A DNA stretch of 64,000 nt, from NCBI RefSeq assembly GCF_036924535.1, contig NZ_JAZHRT010000001.1, positions 4,526,001 through 4,590,000 on the forward strand. The letters run 5' to 3'. The number at the start of each line of letters is the position of its first letter. Position 1 is the stretch's first letter. Source of the stretch: Bradyrhizobium sp. AZCC 2262. Lineage in GTDB: Bacteria; Pseudomonadota; Alphaproteobacteria; Rhizobiales; Xanthobacteraceae. Of this stretch, positions 13,885 through 24,243 are shown in pieces. The translations under genes were made by a program, and so were the position numbers. A model generated the notes under the pieces. It was given only the letters and a program-made list of their open reading frames with translations, was not told the DNA's origin and searched no databases.

Positions 13885-16821
13885 TTAGCCTCCGCCCACC
13901 AGCGCCAGGAACACCCGCCTCACCTCGCCTTGCGTCTCGCGCACCCTTGCCTCCAGCGTCGAGAAATCAGGCGTGTCGCCCGCCCGCGCCATCACGTGCA
14001 AGAGATTATCGCCCGAGGTTTCCGGATTGAACTTGCCGGTGACGCAAAGCCTGATGATCTGCGTCAGGTCGTGATAGAGCCGCGCCGCGGAGCGCAAAAT
14101 CTCGGCGTCGGACTGCGGCAGCACGCCGAGGCGCGCGGCGTTGTCGAGCACCTGCAGCGTGGAGACGTTGAGGATTTCGGGTTTCTCCGCGGCGTGCACG
14201 AGCTGCAGATACTGCGCGATGAAATCGATATCGACCAGTCCGCCTGCGGCCTGCTTGAGGTCCCAGATGTCGTCCTCGCCCTTTTCCTGCGCAATCGCCC
14301 GGCGCATGTCGGCGACGTCGCCGGCGGTGGAGGCCGCGTCGCGCGGCCGCGTCAGCACGCTGCGGATGGTGCCCTCGATCCTTGCACGAAACGCCGGCGA
14401 AGCCGAAATCACCCGCGCCCGCGTCAGCGCCATGTGCTCCCAGGTCCAGGCTTCGCGTTCCTGGTAGTCCGCGAATGAATCGATCCGCGATGCCAGCGGC
14501 CCGGCGCGGCCCGAGGGGCGCAACCGCATGTCGACTTCATAGAGCACGCCGTAATTGGTCCGCGTGGTGAACGCCGAGATCAGCCGCTGGGTCAGCCGCG
14601 CGAAATATTGCGCGCCGTGCAGCGATCGCTCGCCGTCGGAATCGGGATTATCCCCGTCGAAATCGTACAGCAGGATCAGGTCGAGGTCGGAGGACGCCGT
14701 CATCTCGCGGCTGCCGAGCCGGCCCATCGCGAGGATCGCGGTCTCCTGCCCCTTGATGCGGCCGTATTGGGTCGAGAACTGATCCCTGACCAGGCCGTGC
14801 ACGGTGTGCACGATGCCTTCGGCGACGTCGGCAAAGGCGACGCTGGCCTGCTGGGCAGAAACTGTACCAGAGAGAATGCGCGTGCCAATCAGGAACAGGC
14901 TCTCCTGGCCGAACAGCCGCAGGCGATCGAGAAAGTCTTCGTAGGAGTCCGCGTCCTTCAGCGTCGCCGCCAGCCGCGCCGACAACTCCTTCTGGTCCGG
15001 CATCGCGCCGAAGAAACGCGGATCGATCAGGCCGTCCATGATCTGCGGCTGGCGCGCCAGCATGTCGCCGAGCCGCGGCGCTGCACCCAGGATCAGCGCC
15101 ACCAGCGCGACCAGGTCACGGTTCTCCCTCAAGAGCGAGATCAGCCGGCCGCCGCGCTGCAACGCGCCGAGAAAGCGATCGAACGCGGTCACGGCGTCAT
15201 CGGGATCTTCGGCATGCGCCAGCCCGTCGATCAGGCCGGGCACGAATTCGATGAAGGCTGACTTGGTCGCTTCATTGCGGAGCGCGCGGTAATTGCCCTG
15301 CATCCAGAGTTGCAGGGTGCCAGCCACCGCGACCGGCTTCTTGAAGCCGAGCGTCGCCAGATGGTCGAGCAGGCGCGCATCCTCAGGTCCGGCGGCGTAG
15401 TTGACCTGCGGCAGCTTCACCGTGCCGGCGGGATCGCCCTCGAACAGCTTGCCGTAATGCCCCTGCACGATGTTGAGATGGCCGAGCAGGTCTTTCGCAA
15501 AGGCTGCCCGGCTCTCATAGCCGAAGAAGTTCGCAAAGCGCTCGACGGCCGCGGCATCCTCGGGGAGCGCATGGGTCTGCTCGTCCGCGATCATCTGCAG
15601 CCGGTGCTCCACGCTGCGCAGGAACTCATAGGCCGCCGTCAATTCGTCACAGGCCTGAAAGGTGATCCAGTTGCTGGTGGCCAGGACTTGCAACGCGTGC
15701 AGCGTGGGGCGCACCCGCAATTGCGGATGGCGGCCGCCGGCAATGAGCTGTTGCGTCTGCGCGAAGAACTCGATCTCGCGAATGCCGCCGCGGCCGACCT
15801 TGACGTTATGGCCTTCGACCGAAATCTCGCTCTGGCCGCGATAGGTCTGCATCTGCCGCTTCATGTCGTGGACGTCGGCAAGCGCGGCAAAATCCAGATG
15901 CTTGCGCCAGACGAACGGCGAAAGTTCCGTGATCAGCGCCTCGCCCGCTTTGGCGTCGCCAGCGCAAACGCGCGCCTTGATCATCGCGGCGCGCTCCCAG
16001 GTCCGGCCTTCGCGCTCGTAATAATGCAGTGCCGCGTCGGTGGAGATCGCGACCTGCGTCGAGGCCGGATCGGGCCGCAGGCGCAGATCGACGCGGAACA
16101 CGTAGCCGTCGCCGGAGCGTTGCTGCAGCAGGCGGGCCAGCGCCTGCGTCACGCGCACGAAGAACGGCGCCGGCTCGATGTCGGCGACCAGCGAGGTGGC
16201 GGCGGGATCGAAAAACACGATCAGGTCGATGTCGCTGGAATAGTTTAGCTCGCCCGCGCCCATCTTGCCCATCGCGAGCACGATCAGGCCAGAGCCTTCC
16301 TCCGGCCGGTCATAATTGAAGACGGTCATGCGGCCCCGCGCAACTTCCTGACGCAACAGAAAGCGCAAGCCCGCCTGCACCGAGGTTACCGCAAGATCGG
16401 TCAGCGCCGCCGTCACCCGCATCACCGGCCAGACCCCGCCGATGTCGCACAGCGCGATCAGCAACGCGGCCTCCGACTTCATGCGGCGAAGCAGGTGCAT
16501 GACGTCGGCCTCGCCGGCGGCGGCGAGCACGTCGCGCGAGGTGTTCTCGATCAGCGAGGTGAGATGCTGTTCCGGGTCGCATGCCAGGAGGCGGAGCAGC
16601 CGCGCGGCATCGGCGCGGATCAGGTCGAACAGGTACGGCGAGAACTCGGCGATGCCGAGCAGGATGGCCCGGGCCGGCGGACGATCCAGCCACGCGCCGA
16701 TCTCAGCCGCCTGCCGCGGCTCCAGTTCGGCGAGCCAGTCTCCCAGGCGGTGTTCGGCGTTGCTGCTGGCGGTAATATGCGGCCCGCTCACGAACCGCGC
16801 GGCCAAGGCAGAGGAATTCAT
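13885..16821 (-). CDS. glnE: Bifunctional glutamine synthetase adenylyltransferase/deadenylase GlnE
   Basis: A 978-residue protein that adenylylates (inactivates) and deadenylylates glutamine synthetase in response to PII and nitrogen status. Two nucleotidyltransferase modules are evident: an N-terminal one with GKMGAGELNYSSDIDLIVF and a C-terminal one with GRLGSREMTASSDLDLILLYD. Each has the GS...DxD catalytic signature and is followed by a helical GlnE/GlnD_UR-type region. The length matches the family. Its ATG overlaps the stop of the upstream histidine kinase gene (ATGA), so it is co-transcribed with that two-component pair, an arrangement also found in other rhizobia. Confidence 0.96.
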   Translation of the reverse strand: MNSSALAARFVSGPHITASSNAEHRLGDWLAELEPRQAAEIGAWLDRPPARAILLGIAEFSPYLFDLIRADAARLLRLLACDPEQHLTSLIENTSRDVLAAAGEADVMHLLRRMKSEAALLIALCDIGGVWPVMRVTAALTDLAVTSVQAGLRFLLRQEVARGRMTVFNYDRPEEGSGLIVLAMGKMGAGELNYSSDIDLIVFFDPAATSLVADIEPAPFFVRVTQALARLLQQRSGDGYVFRVDLRLRPDPASTQVAISTDAALHYYEREGRTWERAAMIKARVCAGDAKAGEALITELSPFVWRKHLDFAALADVHDMKRQMQTYRGQSEISVEGHNVKVGRGGIREIEFFAQTQQLIAGGRHPQLRVRPTLHALQVLATSNWITFQACDELTAAYEFLRSVEHRLQMIADEQTHALPEDAAAVERFANFFGYESRAAFAKDLLGHLNIVQGHYGKLFEGDPAGTVKLPQVNYAAGPEDARLLDHLATLGFKKPVAVAGTLQLWMQGNYRALRNEATKSAFIEFVPGLIDGLAHAEDPDDAVTAFDRFLGALQRGGRLISLLRENRDLVALVALILGAAPRLGDMLARQPQIMDGLIDPRFFGAMPDQKELSARLAATLKDADSYEDFLDRLRLFGQESLFLIGTRILSGTVSAQQASVAFADVAEGIVHTVHGLVRDQFSTQYGRIKGQETAILAMGRLGSREMTASSDLDLILLYDFDGDNPDSDGERSLHGAQYFARLTQRLISAFTTRTNYGVLYEVDMRLRPSGRAGPLASRIDSFADYQEREAWTWEHMALTRARVISASPAFRARIEGTIRSVLTRPRDAASTAGDVADMRRAIAQEKGEDDIWDLKQAAGGLVDIDFIAQYLQLVHAAEKPEILNVSTLQVLDNAARLGVLPQSDAEILRSAARLYHDLTQIIRLCVTGKFNPETSGDNLLHVMARAGDTPDFSTLEARVRETQGEVRRVFLALVGGG

Positions 16822-18284
16822 GCCACCTTCTGTGGCACATCCGGCGTTTGGGCCGCAAGCCTGTCAGCCGCGGCAGATAGCGCCGGGATGACCAGCGTCG
16901 CGGTCAGGCCGGGATGCGAATCGCCGAGCCTGAGTTCGCCCCCGTGCAGGGTCGCGACCGCGGACGCCAGGCTGAGGCCAAGCCCGGAACCCGGCAGCGT
17001 CCGGCTCGCCTCGAGCCGCACGAACCGCTCGACCGCGTGCTTGCGGTCCCCTTCGGGGATACCCGGTCCATGGTCGGTGACGCTGAGCAGCACATGGTCG
17101 CGCTCGCGCCGCGCCTCGATCAGGATCTCCCTGGTGCGTGCAGCGGCGGCAGGATCCAGCGGCTGCACCACCGGCGACGCCTTGCCGTATTTGATGGCGT
17201 TCTCGACCAGGTTGGCGAGCGCCTGGCTGATCAGCTCACGGTTGCCGTGCAGCCGCGCGGTCGCGGCCTTGACGCGCAGGGTCATGCCGTCGTCCTCGGC
17301 CAGCGGCTCATACAGTTCGTGGATGCCCTTGGCGACGTCGGCCGCGTCGAAATCATCCATGTTGCCGCGCGCCTGCCCGGACTCGGCGCGCGCAATCATC
17401 AAGAGCGCGTTGAAGGTGCGGATCAGGCCGTCGGATTCCTCGATGGTCCGCTCCAGCGCGGCGCGGTATTCGGCCTCGCTGCCGGAACTCGCCAGCGCCT
17501 CCTCGGCGCGGTTGCGCATGCGCGTCAGCGGTGTCTTCAAATCATGCGCGATGTTGTCGGAGACTTCCTTCAGCCCCGTCATCAGCGCCTCGATGCGCTC
17601 CAGCATGGCGTTGAGGTTTTCCGCGAGGCGGTCGAGTTCGTCGCCGCTGCGTCCGACCGGCAGGCGCCCGGAAAGGTCGCCGGCCATGATGCGCCTGGTG
17701 GTGCCGGTCATGGCATCGATCCGCTGCAGCACCCGCCGCGCCACGAAGATGCCGCCGCCGATGCCAAGCACGATGACGACCAGCAGCGACCATTGCGCGG
17801 CCTTGGCGACGATGCCGAACAGCCGCCGCCGTTCCTCAAGATCGCGGCCGACCAGCAGCCTGAATCCGTTGTCAAGTTCGGTGACACGCACCAGCGCGCG
17901 ATGATTGGTGGTATCCTGCTCGTCGAGCCTGCGATACATCGTCTCCGACCAGCCTGTGGAGGCCATCACGCCCGGGGACAGCGATTCGACATTGCCGCCG
18001 AACGCTTTCCCCTCAGGCGTGGTGACAAGATAGAGATTGGCGCCAGGCCGCAGCGCGCGGTAGCCGAGCGTGTTGTAAAGGCCGCGCAGGCCGCGGCGCG
18101 TGTAGATGGTCTCGATCTCGGCGATCTCGGCATTGACGATCGTGGTGATCTGCTCGTTGATCATCCGCCGCGTATTCCAGGCGAAATAACCCAGCAGCGA
18201 CGCGGCAAACAGCGCGAACAGAAACAGATAGACCAGCGTCAGCCGGAACGCCGTGGTGCGGATCAGTTTACCGAAGGCCGTCAC
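16818..18284 (-). CDS. Sensor histidine kinase (HAMP, two TM)
   Basis: A 488-residue inner-membrane kinase. TM1 is near residues 13-33, followed by a periplasmic loop of about 130 residues; TM2 is near 165-182; a HAMP linker follows. The phosphoacceptor is H247 in NIAHDLKTPLTR. The ATPase domain shows the N box (NLVENAIKYG), G1 (DHGPGIP) and G2 (GSGLGLSLA). It partners the OmpR-type regulator that overlaps its 5' end by 17 nt. The context (degP upstream, glnE downstream) suggests envelope sensing, but no ligand can be inferred. Confidence 0.92.
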   Translation of the reverse strand: MTAFGKLIRTTAFRLTLVYLFLFALFAASLLGYFAWNTRRMINEQITTIVNAEIAEIETIYTRRGLRGLYNTLGYRALRPGANLYLVTTPEGKAFGGNVESLSPGVMASTGWSETMYRRLDEQDTTNHRALVRVTELDNGFRLLVGRDLEERRRLFGIVAKAAQWSLLVVIVLGIGGGIFVARRVLQRIDAMTGTTRRIMAGDLSGRLPVGRSGDELDRLAENLNAMLERIEALMTGLKEVSDNIAHDLKTPLTRMRNRAEEALASSGSEAEYRAALERTIEESDGLIRTFNALLMIARAESGQARGNMDDFDAADVAKGIHELYEPLAEDDGMTLRVKAATARLHGNRELISQALANLVENAIKYGKASPVVQPLDPAAAARTREILIEARRERDHVLLSVTDHGPGIPEGDRKHAVERFVRLEASRTLPGSGLGLSLASAVATLHGGELRLGDSHPGLTATLVIPALSAAADRLAAQTPDVPQKVA

Positions 18285-18948
18285 GGATCATGTATCCGGC
18301 GCCGCGGATCGTGTGCAGCAAGGGGCGTTCAAAACCCTTGTCGATCTTGGAGCGCAGCCGCGAAATATGCACATCGATAACGTTGGTCTGCGGATCGAAA
18401 TGATAATCCCAGACATTTTCCAGAAGCATGGTGCGGGTCACCACCTGGCCCGCATGCTTCATTAGATATTCGAGCAGACGAAACTCGCGCGGCTGCAGCG
18501 TCAACTCGTCCTTGCCGCGCGCAACGCGATGAGAAAGACGGTCGAGCTCGAGATCGCCGACGCGGTAGGTGGTCTCTTCGGCGGGGCCGACATTGCGGCG
18601 CGACAACACTTCGACGCGCGCCTGCAGTTCGGCGAATGAATAGGGCTTTGGCAGATAATCGTCGCCGCCGGCGCGCAGGCCCTTGATGCGGTCATCGACC
18701 TGGCCGAGCGCGGAGAGGATCAGGACCGGCGTGCGGTTGCCCTTCTCGCGCAGCGCACCGATCACGGACAGGCCGTCGCGCTTGGGTAGCATGCGGTCCA
18801 CCACGAGCACGTCGTAATCCCCGCCATCGGCCATCGACAGGCCCTCGTCGCCATCGCTGGCGAGATCGGCAACATGGCCGACTTCACGGAACGCCTTGAC
18901 CAGATAGTCGGCGGACTCGCGGTCGTCTTCGATGATCAAAAGGCGCAT
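18268..18948 (-). CDS. OmpR/PhoB-family response regulator
   Basis: A 226-residue regulator with a receiver domain (acidic pair ED8-D9, phospho-acceptor D51 in VVDRMLPKRDG, and the lysine in YLPKP) and a C-terminal winged helix (LTLQPREFRLLEYL through TIRGAGYMI). The ATG at 18948 starts directly at the conserved MRLLIIEDD. An upstream ATG at 18978, with GAGA before it, would add ten residues and cannot be excluded. The downstream kinase gene overlaps it. It lies 275 bp after degP, a plausible target because rhizobial degP genes commonly neighbour this pair. Confidence 0.92.
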   Translation of the reverse strand: MRLLIIEDDRESADYLVKAFREVGHVADLASDGDEGLSMADGGDYDVLVVDRMLPKRDGLSVIGALREKGNRTPVLILSALGQVDDRIKGLRAGGDDYLPKPYSFAELQARVEVLSRRNVGPAEETTYRVGDLELDRLSHRVARGKDELTLQPREFRLLEYLMKHAGQVVTRTMLLENVWDYHFDPQTNVIDVHISRLRSKIDKGFERPLLHTIRGAGYMIRDGLR

Positions 18949-19223
18949 TTGCGAGGCAGTTGCGGTCACTGGGAACATGCTTTCTCTCACCATGGCGCGG
19001 CCGCCCTGCACATGCAAGGCGACCGGCCAATCTCTCGATCAAGTGAAAAGAGCGGGCGGTGAAGCTGGGGGACCTCACCGCCCTTAGGCCCTTCCGACGG
19101 AGGGGGGCGTATTCCGCTGGAAGGTAGCCAGAGGGAGCGAGTTCTCGACCCGCTCCCCGGAAGGAGACGTCGGCGGGGGCGACGAATGCCGGCGTAACCC
19201 TCCATCTGGTATCTAGTCCTCGT

Positions 19224-20816
19224 TTAGCCCTTCGCCAGCGGCACCGCCACGAAGCGCGACGAACCGCCGCTCTTCACGCGCATGAGAACGCTGTTCTTGT
19301 TGTCGGTGCGGGCGGCGTCGATCGCCTCACGCACCTCGCCGGCGGTGCCGACGCTCTTGCCGGCGACTTCGAGAATGACGTCGCCTTCCTTGAAGCCGCG
19401 CTCAGCCGCCGCGCTCTTCGGGTCGACCTCGGTAACCACGACGCCTTCCCTGCCGGCGCCGGCCACGCTGTTGGCGGGGGCAACCGTCAGGCCGAGCTTC
19501 GGCACGCCGGTTCCCTTGCTCAGGCTACCCTTGTCTTCCTTGTCGGTGTCGGCCTTGGCCTCGATCGTGTTCGGCAACTGGCCGAGCGTGAGGTTGATGA
19601 CCTTATCCTGGCCCTTCTGCAGCACGTTGAGCTTTACCGCGGCGCCGGGCGCGAGGCCGCCGATGGTGCGGGCGAGCTCCTTGGCATCCTTGACCGGCTC
19701 GCCATTCACGCCGGTGATGACGTCACCCGACTGAATACCGGCCTTGGCTGCCGGACCATTCGACTGCGGTTCCGCTACCAGTGCGCCTTCCGCCTTCTTC
19801 ATGCCGAGGCTGTCGGCGATGTCGGACGTGACCGGCTGAATCTGGACGCCGATCCAGCCGCGGCTGACCGAGCCCTTGTCCTTGAGCTGGGCGATCACGT
19901 TCTTGACCGTCGAAGCAGGGATCGAGAACGCGATGCCGACGCTGCCGCCGGACGGCGAATAGATCGCGGTGTTGACGCCCATCACCTCGCCATTGGTGTC
20001 GAACGCCGGACCGCCGGAGTTGCCCTTGTTCACGGGCGCGTCGATCTGGATGAAATCGTCATACGGGCCGTTGCCGATGTCGCGGCCGGAGGCCGAGACG
20101 ATGCCGGCGGTCACGGTGCCGCCGAGGCCGAACGGGTTACCAACCGCCAGCACCCAGTCGCCGATCCGCGGCTTGCTATCGGACAGTTTGGCGAACGGGA
20201 AATCCTTGCTGCCTTCGACCTTGATCAGCGCCAGGTCGGTGCGTGGATCGGTGCCGATTACCTTCGCGGTGAAGGTCTTGCCATCGTCCATCGTGACTTC
20301 GACCTTGTCGGCGCCATCGACCACGTGGTTGTTGGTCACGGCATAGCCGTCAGGCGAGATGAAGAAACCGGAACCCTGACCCGTCACCGGGCCACGGCCG
20401 CCACGCGGTCCGCCGCGCAGGCCGGGCGGCAAGCCATCCGGACCGCCGAAGCGGCGGAAGAAGCGCTCCATCGGCGAGCCCGGCTGGAACGGCGAGTCGT
20501 CGTCCTTGTTGGCGCTGTCGTCCTTGGAACTCTTGTCGGCGATGTTGATCTTGACCGAAATCACCGACGGCTTCACGCGCTCGACGATGTCTGCGAATCC
20601 GATCGGCCGCTCGACCTTGCGGACCTCGTTATTGACCTGCGCATGCGCCGCGCTGGTGAAGACGTCGATGGGGCCCTGCTGCGGCGAGAAGCCATAGACG
20701 GCGGCGCCGAGACCGGCGACGACGGAAGCCATCAGCGCGAATTTGCGCGCGGAGAACAGCCTGCGGCGCGCGCCGTAGGACGGTAGCGAGGAAAGATCGA
20801 CGGGACGTTCGGTCAT
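19224..20816 (-). CDS. degP: Periplasmic serine protease DegP/HtrA
   Basis: A 530-residue Do-family protease/chaperone. It has an N-terminal anchor or signal (ARKFALMASVVAGLGAAVYGF), then a linker rich in Asp/Lys and Gly/Arg and a trypsin-like domain with the full triad: H164 (TNNHVVDG), D194 (RTDLALIKV) and S268 (NKGNSGGP). Two PDZ domains follow (RGWIGVQIQPV... and KLGLTVAPAN...). It degrades or refolds misfolded envelope proteins. The ATG at 20816 is chosen because the family start MTERPVDL follows it; GGAG lies 11 nt upstream. Placement downstream of the cytochrome c maturation genes matches other rhizobia. Confidence 0.95.
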   Translation of the reverse strand: MTERPVDLSSLPSYGARRRLFSARKFALMASVVAGLGAAVYGFSPQQGPIDVFTSAAHAQVNNEVRKVERPIGFADIVERVKPSVISVKINIADKSSKDDSANKDDDSPFQPGSPMERFFRRFGGPDGLPPGLRGGPRGGRGPVTGQGSGFFISPDGYAVTNNHVVDGADKVEVTMDDGKTFTAKVIGTDPRTDLALIKVEGSKDFPFAKLSDSKPRIGDWVLAVGNPFGLGGTVTAGIVSASGRDIGNGPYDDFIQIDAPVNKGNSGGPAFDTNGEVMGVNTAIYSPSGGSVGIAFSIPASTVKNVIAQLKDKGSVSRGWIGVQIQPVTSDIADSLGMKKAEGALVAEPQSNGPAAKAGIQSGDVITGVNGEPVKDAKELARTIGGLAPGAAVKLNVLQKGQDKVINLTLGQLPNTIEAKADTDKEDKGSLSKGTGVPKLGLTVAPANSVAGAGREGVVVTEVDPKSAAAERGFKEGDVILEVAGKSVGTAGEVREAIDAARTDNKNSVLMRVKSGGSSRFVAVPLAKG

Positions 20817-21164
20817 GTTTCTAAAATCTCCAGAGAAAGCGAATTCGACGGTGCGGGGAGCCGGGCACCTGACAGGACTGAACATGGGGTTTGCCGCCTT
20901 ACCGCGCGCTGGCTAGGGAATTAAACTTTTGTAATGCAGGCGGTCATGGATGCGGCAGAATATCGCAGGCGAATCAGCCGGTTAGCTCTGCGGCTTTTCC
21001 GTGAAATTCTGCCTGGGACAGTCACGGAAGGCGGTCAGACCGGGATCGGTTTCGCGGGACGGACGATACACGGGATACCAAGCTCTGCCCTTCGGCGCCG
21101 ACAGCGTAAACGGCGCAACGAGACGTGCGCGGCGCGGGTCAAAGCGTCCTTCCCGAACCCGCCT
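20817..21164. other. Intergenic region upstream of degP with an 8-bp inverted repeat
   Basis: No credible gene was seen in these 348 bp. Positions 20997-21029 hold a perfect inverted repeat (TTCCGTGA and TCACGGAA, 17-nt spacer), which could end transcription of the DUF1993 gene. An A/T-rich patch at about 20920-20935 is the likeliest site for the degP promoter, but no sigma consensus could be assigned with confidence. Confidence 0.4.
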
Positions 21165-21689
21165 TCAGCTCTTCTTCATCTTCAGCCGGCCCATGAAATC
21201 GCGCTTGCCGAGCGGCACGCCGTTGGTGCGCAGGATGTCGTAGGCCGTGGTGGCGTGGAAATAGAAGTTTGGCAGCGAAAACGACATCAGAAAGCCCTCT
21301 GCCGTGAACGGCAGCTTGTGATCGCCGAGGAGAAAGACGACGTCGCGGCCCCCGAGCGCATTGACGGCGTCCGGCGTCCAGCCCTCCAGAGCCTCTCGGG
21401 TTTGCGCGACCAGCGCCTGCAATCCAGCGTAATCGTACGGCGTCTTGAACGAGGGCGGACGAAATTCTCCGCTCTGCACGGCTTCAATGGCGCCGCGGGA
21501 ATGTTGGGCGACGGAGATGATCTGAAAACGCAGCGGCAGCATGTCCGGCGCCAGCCGCGCCTCGACCATGGTTTCCGGATCGATGTTCTTTTCGCGGAAA
21601 TGAACGAGGCCGCGGTCGAGGAAGCCGCCGACGGCGCCGAGGATCTGCAGATAATTCGCCACGCTGGCGTCGTAGAGTGAAAGAGCCAT
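21165..21689 (-). CDS. DUF1993-family (DinB-like fold) protein
   Basis: A 174-residue soluble protein of the DUF1993 type. Landmarks are the N-terminal SLYDASVANYLQILGAVGGFLDRG helix, the RLAPDMLPL segment, QISVAQHSRGA-like helix, and the C-terminal LPNFYFHATTAYDILRTNGVPLGKRDF. The histidines in AQHS and FYFHATT correspond to the putative metal site of the DinB-like four-helix fold. Its enzymatic role is unknown. It stands between ccmH and degP, whereas in several rhizobia those genes are direct neighbours. It has no signal peptide. Confidence 0.85.
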   Translation of the reverse strand: MALSLYDASVANYLQILGAVGGFLDRGLVHFREKNIDPETMVEARLAPDMLPLRFQIISVAQHSRGAIEAVQSGEFRPPSFKTPYDYAGLQALVAQTREALEGWTPDAVNALGGRDVVFLLGDHKLPFTAEGFLMSFSLPNFYFHATTAYDILRTNGVPLGKRDFMGRLKMKKS

Positions 21690-21767
21690 GTCCGGTTTCC
21701 CCCTGTGCCGTGTTTATTTTGACCAGAGGGATGTCATAGCGGAAACCGGCCCGCTTGCAACGGCCGG

Positions 21768-22259
21768 CTAGGCCTGCTTGTCCGACGTCTCCGCCGCGAG
21801 CAGGCGCTCCAGCCTCACCTCTTCCTCTTCCGTCAGGTGCGAGGGATCGGTTGCGCTGCCGGCCTTCGAGCGGCGGCGGCTGTAGAACCATAGCGCCAGT
21901 CCGCCTCCGATCAACGCGAGCGGCGGCAGCAGCCACAGCAGCAGCGTATGCAGCGTGAACCGCGGCTTCAGCAGCACGAACTCGCCATAGCGCGCCACCA
22001 GGAAATCGATCACCTGGCTGTCGCTGTCGCCGCCCGCGATCCGCTCGCGTACCAATAGCCGCAGGTCACGCGCCAGCGGCGCGTCGGAATCGTCGATCGA
22101 CTGGTTCTGGCACACCATGCAGCGCAGCTCGCGCGACAGGTCGCGCGCCCTCGCCTCCTTCGCAGCATCCTCCATGACCTCGTCGGGCTGCACGGCATGA
22201 GCGGCCGGACATCCGATCATCATGGCGACGACAAATACGCTGGCGAGAAGCTTCCTCAA
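21768..22259 (-). CDS. ccmH: Cytochrome c maturation protein CcmH (CycL)
   Basis: A CcmH-type thiol reductase subunit of the haem lyase that keeps apocytochrome c CXXCH cysteines reduced. It has a signal peptide (RKLLASVFVVAMM...AAHA), a periplasmic helical domain with the redox pair C47 and C50 (LRCMVCQNQS), and a TM segment (LHTLLLWLLPPLALIGGG) near residue 105, then a charged tail. I prefer a TTG start at 22259 because it gives a proper signal peptide and lies 4 nt after the ccmF stop with GGAG upstream. The ATG at 22286 lies inside ccmF and adds nine polar residues. Last of the cycHJKL-type cluster. Confidence 0.93.
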   Translation of the reverse strand: MRKLLASVFVVAMMIGCPAAHAVQPDEVMEDAAKEARARDLSRELRCMVCQNQSIDDSDAPLARDLRLLVRERIAGGDSDSQVIDFLVARYGEFVLLKPRFTLHTLLLWLLPPLALIGGGLALWFYSRRRSKAGSATDPSHLTEEEEVRLERLLAAETSDKQA

Positions 22260-22263
22260 CGGC

Positions 22264-24243
22264 TCACTCCGCCGGCTGCAGCGCACGGGCGGCCTTGGCA
22301 GGCTTCGGCGCGCCGACGCGCAGCCGCCGGTCCGAGAGCGACAGCAGGCCGCCGAACGCCATCAGCACCGGCCCCCACCAGATCAACAGCACCAGCGGCT
22401 TGTGATAGATCCGTACCGCGATGGCGCCGGCGCTGGTTTCGCCGAGCGAAACATAGAGCTGACTGGCGCCGCGGGTCAGCAGCGCGGCCTCGGTGGTCGA
22501 CGCCTCCCGTGTGGTGAAGTTGCGCTTCGAGGGCGTCATCACGCGGAGCTTCTCACCGTCCAGACTGACCGTGAACTGCGCGATCATCTCGCGGAAATTC
22601 GGCCCTTGCCGCTGCGTGACGTCGTCGAGCTTCAATTGATAGCCGGCGACCCTGGCAACATCATTCGGCATCATCGAGCCGATATATTCGGTGTTCCACG
22701 TGGTCTCGCAAACGATCCCGATCAGGGCGACGCCGACGCCGGCGTGGGCGAACGCCGTCCCCCAGGTCGCGCGCGGCAATCCGCGCGCGCGCCGCAGCGC
22801 GACCGGCAAGGCGGTTCGGAACAGTCCGGCGCGTTCGGCGAGGTCGCACAAGGCGCCTGCTATGACGAATACCGCAAGTCCGATTGCGAGCGGCGCGAAT
22901 GTACTGCCGCCATAGGTCCACGCCCACACCACGGCAATCGCAACCAGGGCGACAATGCCGGCGGCGGTCAGTCGCTGTGCCGCGCCGAGCAGGTCACCCC
23001 GCTTCCACGCCAATAGCGGCCCGAACGGCATCGCGAGCATCAGCGGCACGAACAAGGGGCCGAACGTCAGATTGAAGAAGGGCGCGCCGACCGAAATCTT
23101 GTCGCCGGTCAGAACCTCCAGCGCCAGCGGATACAGCGTTCCGATGAACACGGTCGCGCAGGCCGAGACAAGAAAGAGATTGTTGAGCACCAGCGCGCCT
23201 TCGCGCGAGATCGGTGCGAACAGCCCGCCCTGCTTCAGCGCGGACGCGCGCCAGGCGTACAACGACAGGCTGCCGCCGATGAACAGGCAGAGGATCAGCA
23301 GGATGAACACGCCGCGCGCCGGATCGTTCGCGAACGCATGCACCGACGTGAGCACGCCCGAGCGCACCAGGAAGGTGCCGAGCAGCGACAGCGAGAAGGT
23401 CAGGATCGACAGCAGGATGGTCCAGACCTTCAGCGCGTTGCGCTTTTCCATCACGACCGCGGAATGCAGCAGCGCGGTGCCGGCGAGCCACGGCATCAGG
23501 GAAGCGTTCTCGACCGGGTCCCAGAACCACCAGCCGCCCCAGCCGAGTTCGTAATAGGCCCAGTACGACCCCATCGCGATGCCGAGCGTGAGGAATATCC
23601 ATGCCATCAGCGTCCACGGCCGCACCCAGCGCGCCCAGGCGGCGTCGATGCGGCCTTCGATCAGGGCGGCAACTGCGAACGAGAACGAGATCGAGAACCC
23701 GACATAGCCGAGATAGAGCATCGGCGGATGCACGGCGAGCCCGATGTCCTGCAGCACCGGGTTGAGGTCGCGGCCCTCGATCGGCGGGCTTGCGATGCGC
23801 AGGAAGGGATTCGAGGTGAGCAGGATGAAGAGATAGAACGCTGACGCGATCCAGCCCTGTACCGCCAGCACATGGGCGCGCAGCGACAGCGGCAAATTGT
23901 TGCCGAACGCGGCGACCAGGCCGCCGAACAGCGCCAGGATGAACACCCACAGCAGCATCGATCCTTCGTGATTGCCCCACACGCCGGTGATCTTGTAGAG
24001 CAGCGGCTTCATCGAGTGCGAGTTCTCGAACACATTGACGACGGAGAAATCCGACATCACGTGCAGCATCGTCAGCAACGCAAACGACGCCGCGACGAAC
24101 AGCAATTGCGCCAGCGCACTGGAGCGCGCGACGTTCATCAGGGCATGATCGCCCCAGCGCGCGCCGAGCAACGGCACGGTGGACTGGATCAGCGCCAGTC
24201 CGAGCGCCAGCACCAGCGCGTAATGCCCGGCCTCCGCGATCAT
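22264..24243 (-). CDS. ccmF: Haem lyase membrane subunit CcmF (CycK)
   Basis: A 659-residue polytopic membrane protein that joins haem from CcmE to apocytochrome c. The Trp-rich haem-handling motif is clear ([20 protein letters not shown]). Conserved external histidines occur around [12 protein letters not shown] and ALLHSAVV. There are about fourteen hydrophobic segments and a C-terminal periplasmic domain before the last TM. It overlaps ccmE by 4 nt (ATGA) and runs directly into ccmH, consistent with one operon. Confidence 0.96.
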   Translation of the reverse strand: MIAEAGHYALVLALGLALIQSTVPLLGARWGDHALMNVARSSALAQLLFVAASFALLTMLHVMSDFSVVNVFENSHSMKPLLYKITGVWGNHEGSMLLWVFILALFGGLVAAFGNNLPLSLRAHVLAVQGWIASAFYLFILLTSNPFLRIASPPIEGRDLNPVLQDIGLAVHPPMLYLGYVGFSISFSFAVAALIEGRIDAAWARWVRPWTLMAWIFLTLGIAMGSYWAYYELGWGGWWFWDPVENASLMPWLAGTALLHSAVVMEKRNALKVWTILLSILTFSLSLLGTFLVRSGVLTSVHAFANDPARGVFILLILCLFIGGSLSLYAWRASALKQGGLFAPISREGALVLNNLFLVSACATVFIGTLYPLALEVLTGDKISVGAPFFNLTFGPLFVPLMLAMPFGPLLAWKRGDLLGAAQRLTAAGIVALVAIAVVWAWTYGGSTFAPLAIGLAVFVIAGALCDLAERAGLFRTALPVALRRARGLPRATWGTAFAHAGVGVALIGIVCETTWNTEYIGSMMPNDVARVAGYQLKLDDVTQRQGPNFREMIAQFTVSLDGEKLRVMTPSKRNFTTREASTTEAALLTRGASQLYVSLGETSAGAIAVRIYHKPLVLLIWWGPVLMAFGGLLSLSDRRLRVGAPKPAKAARALQPAE

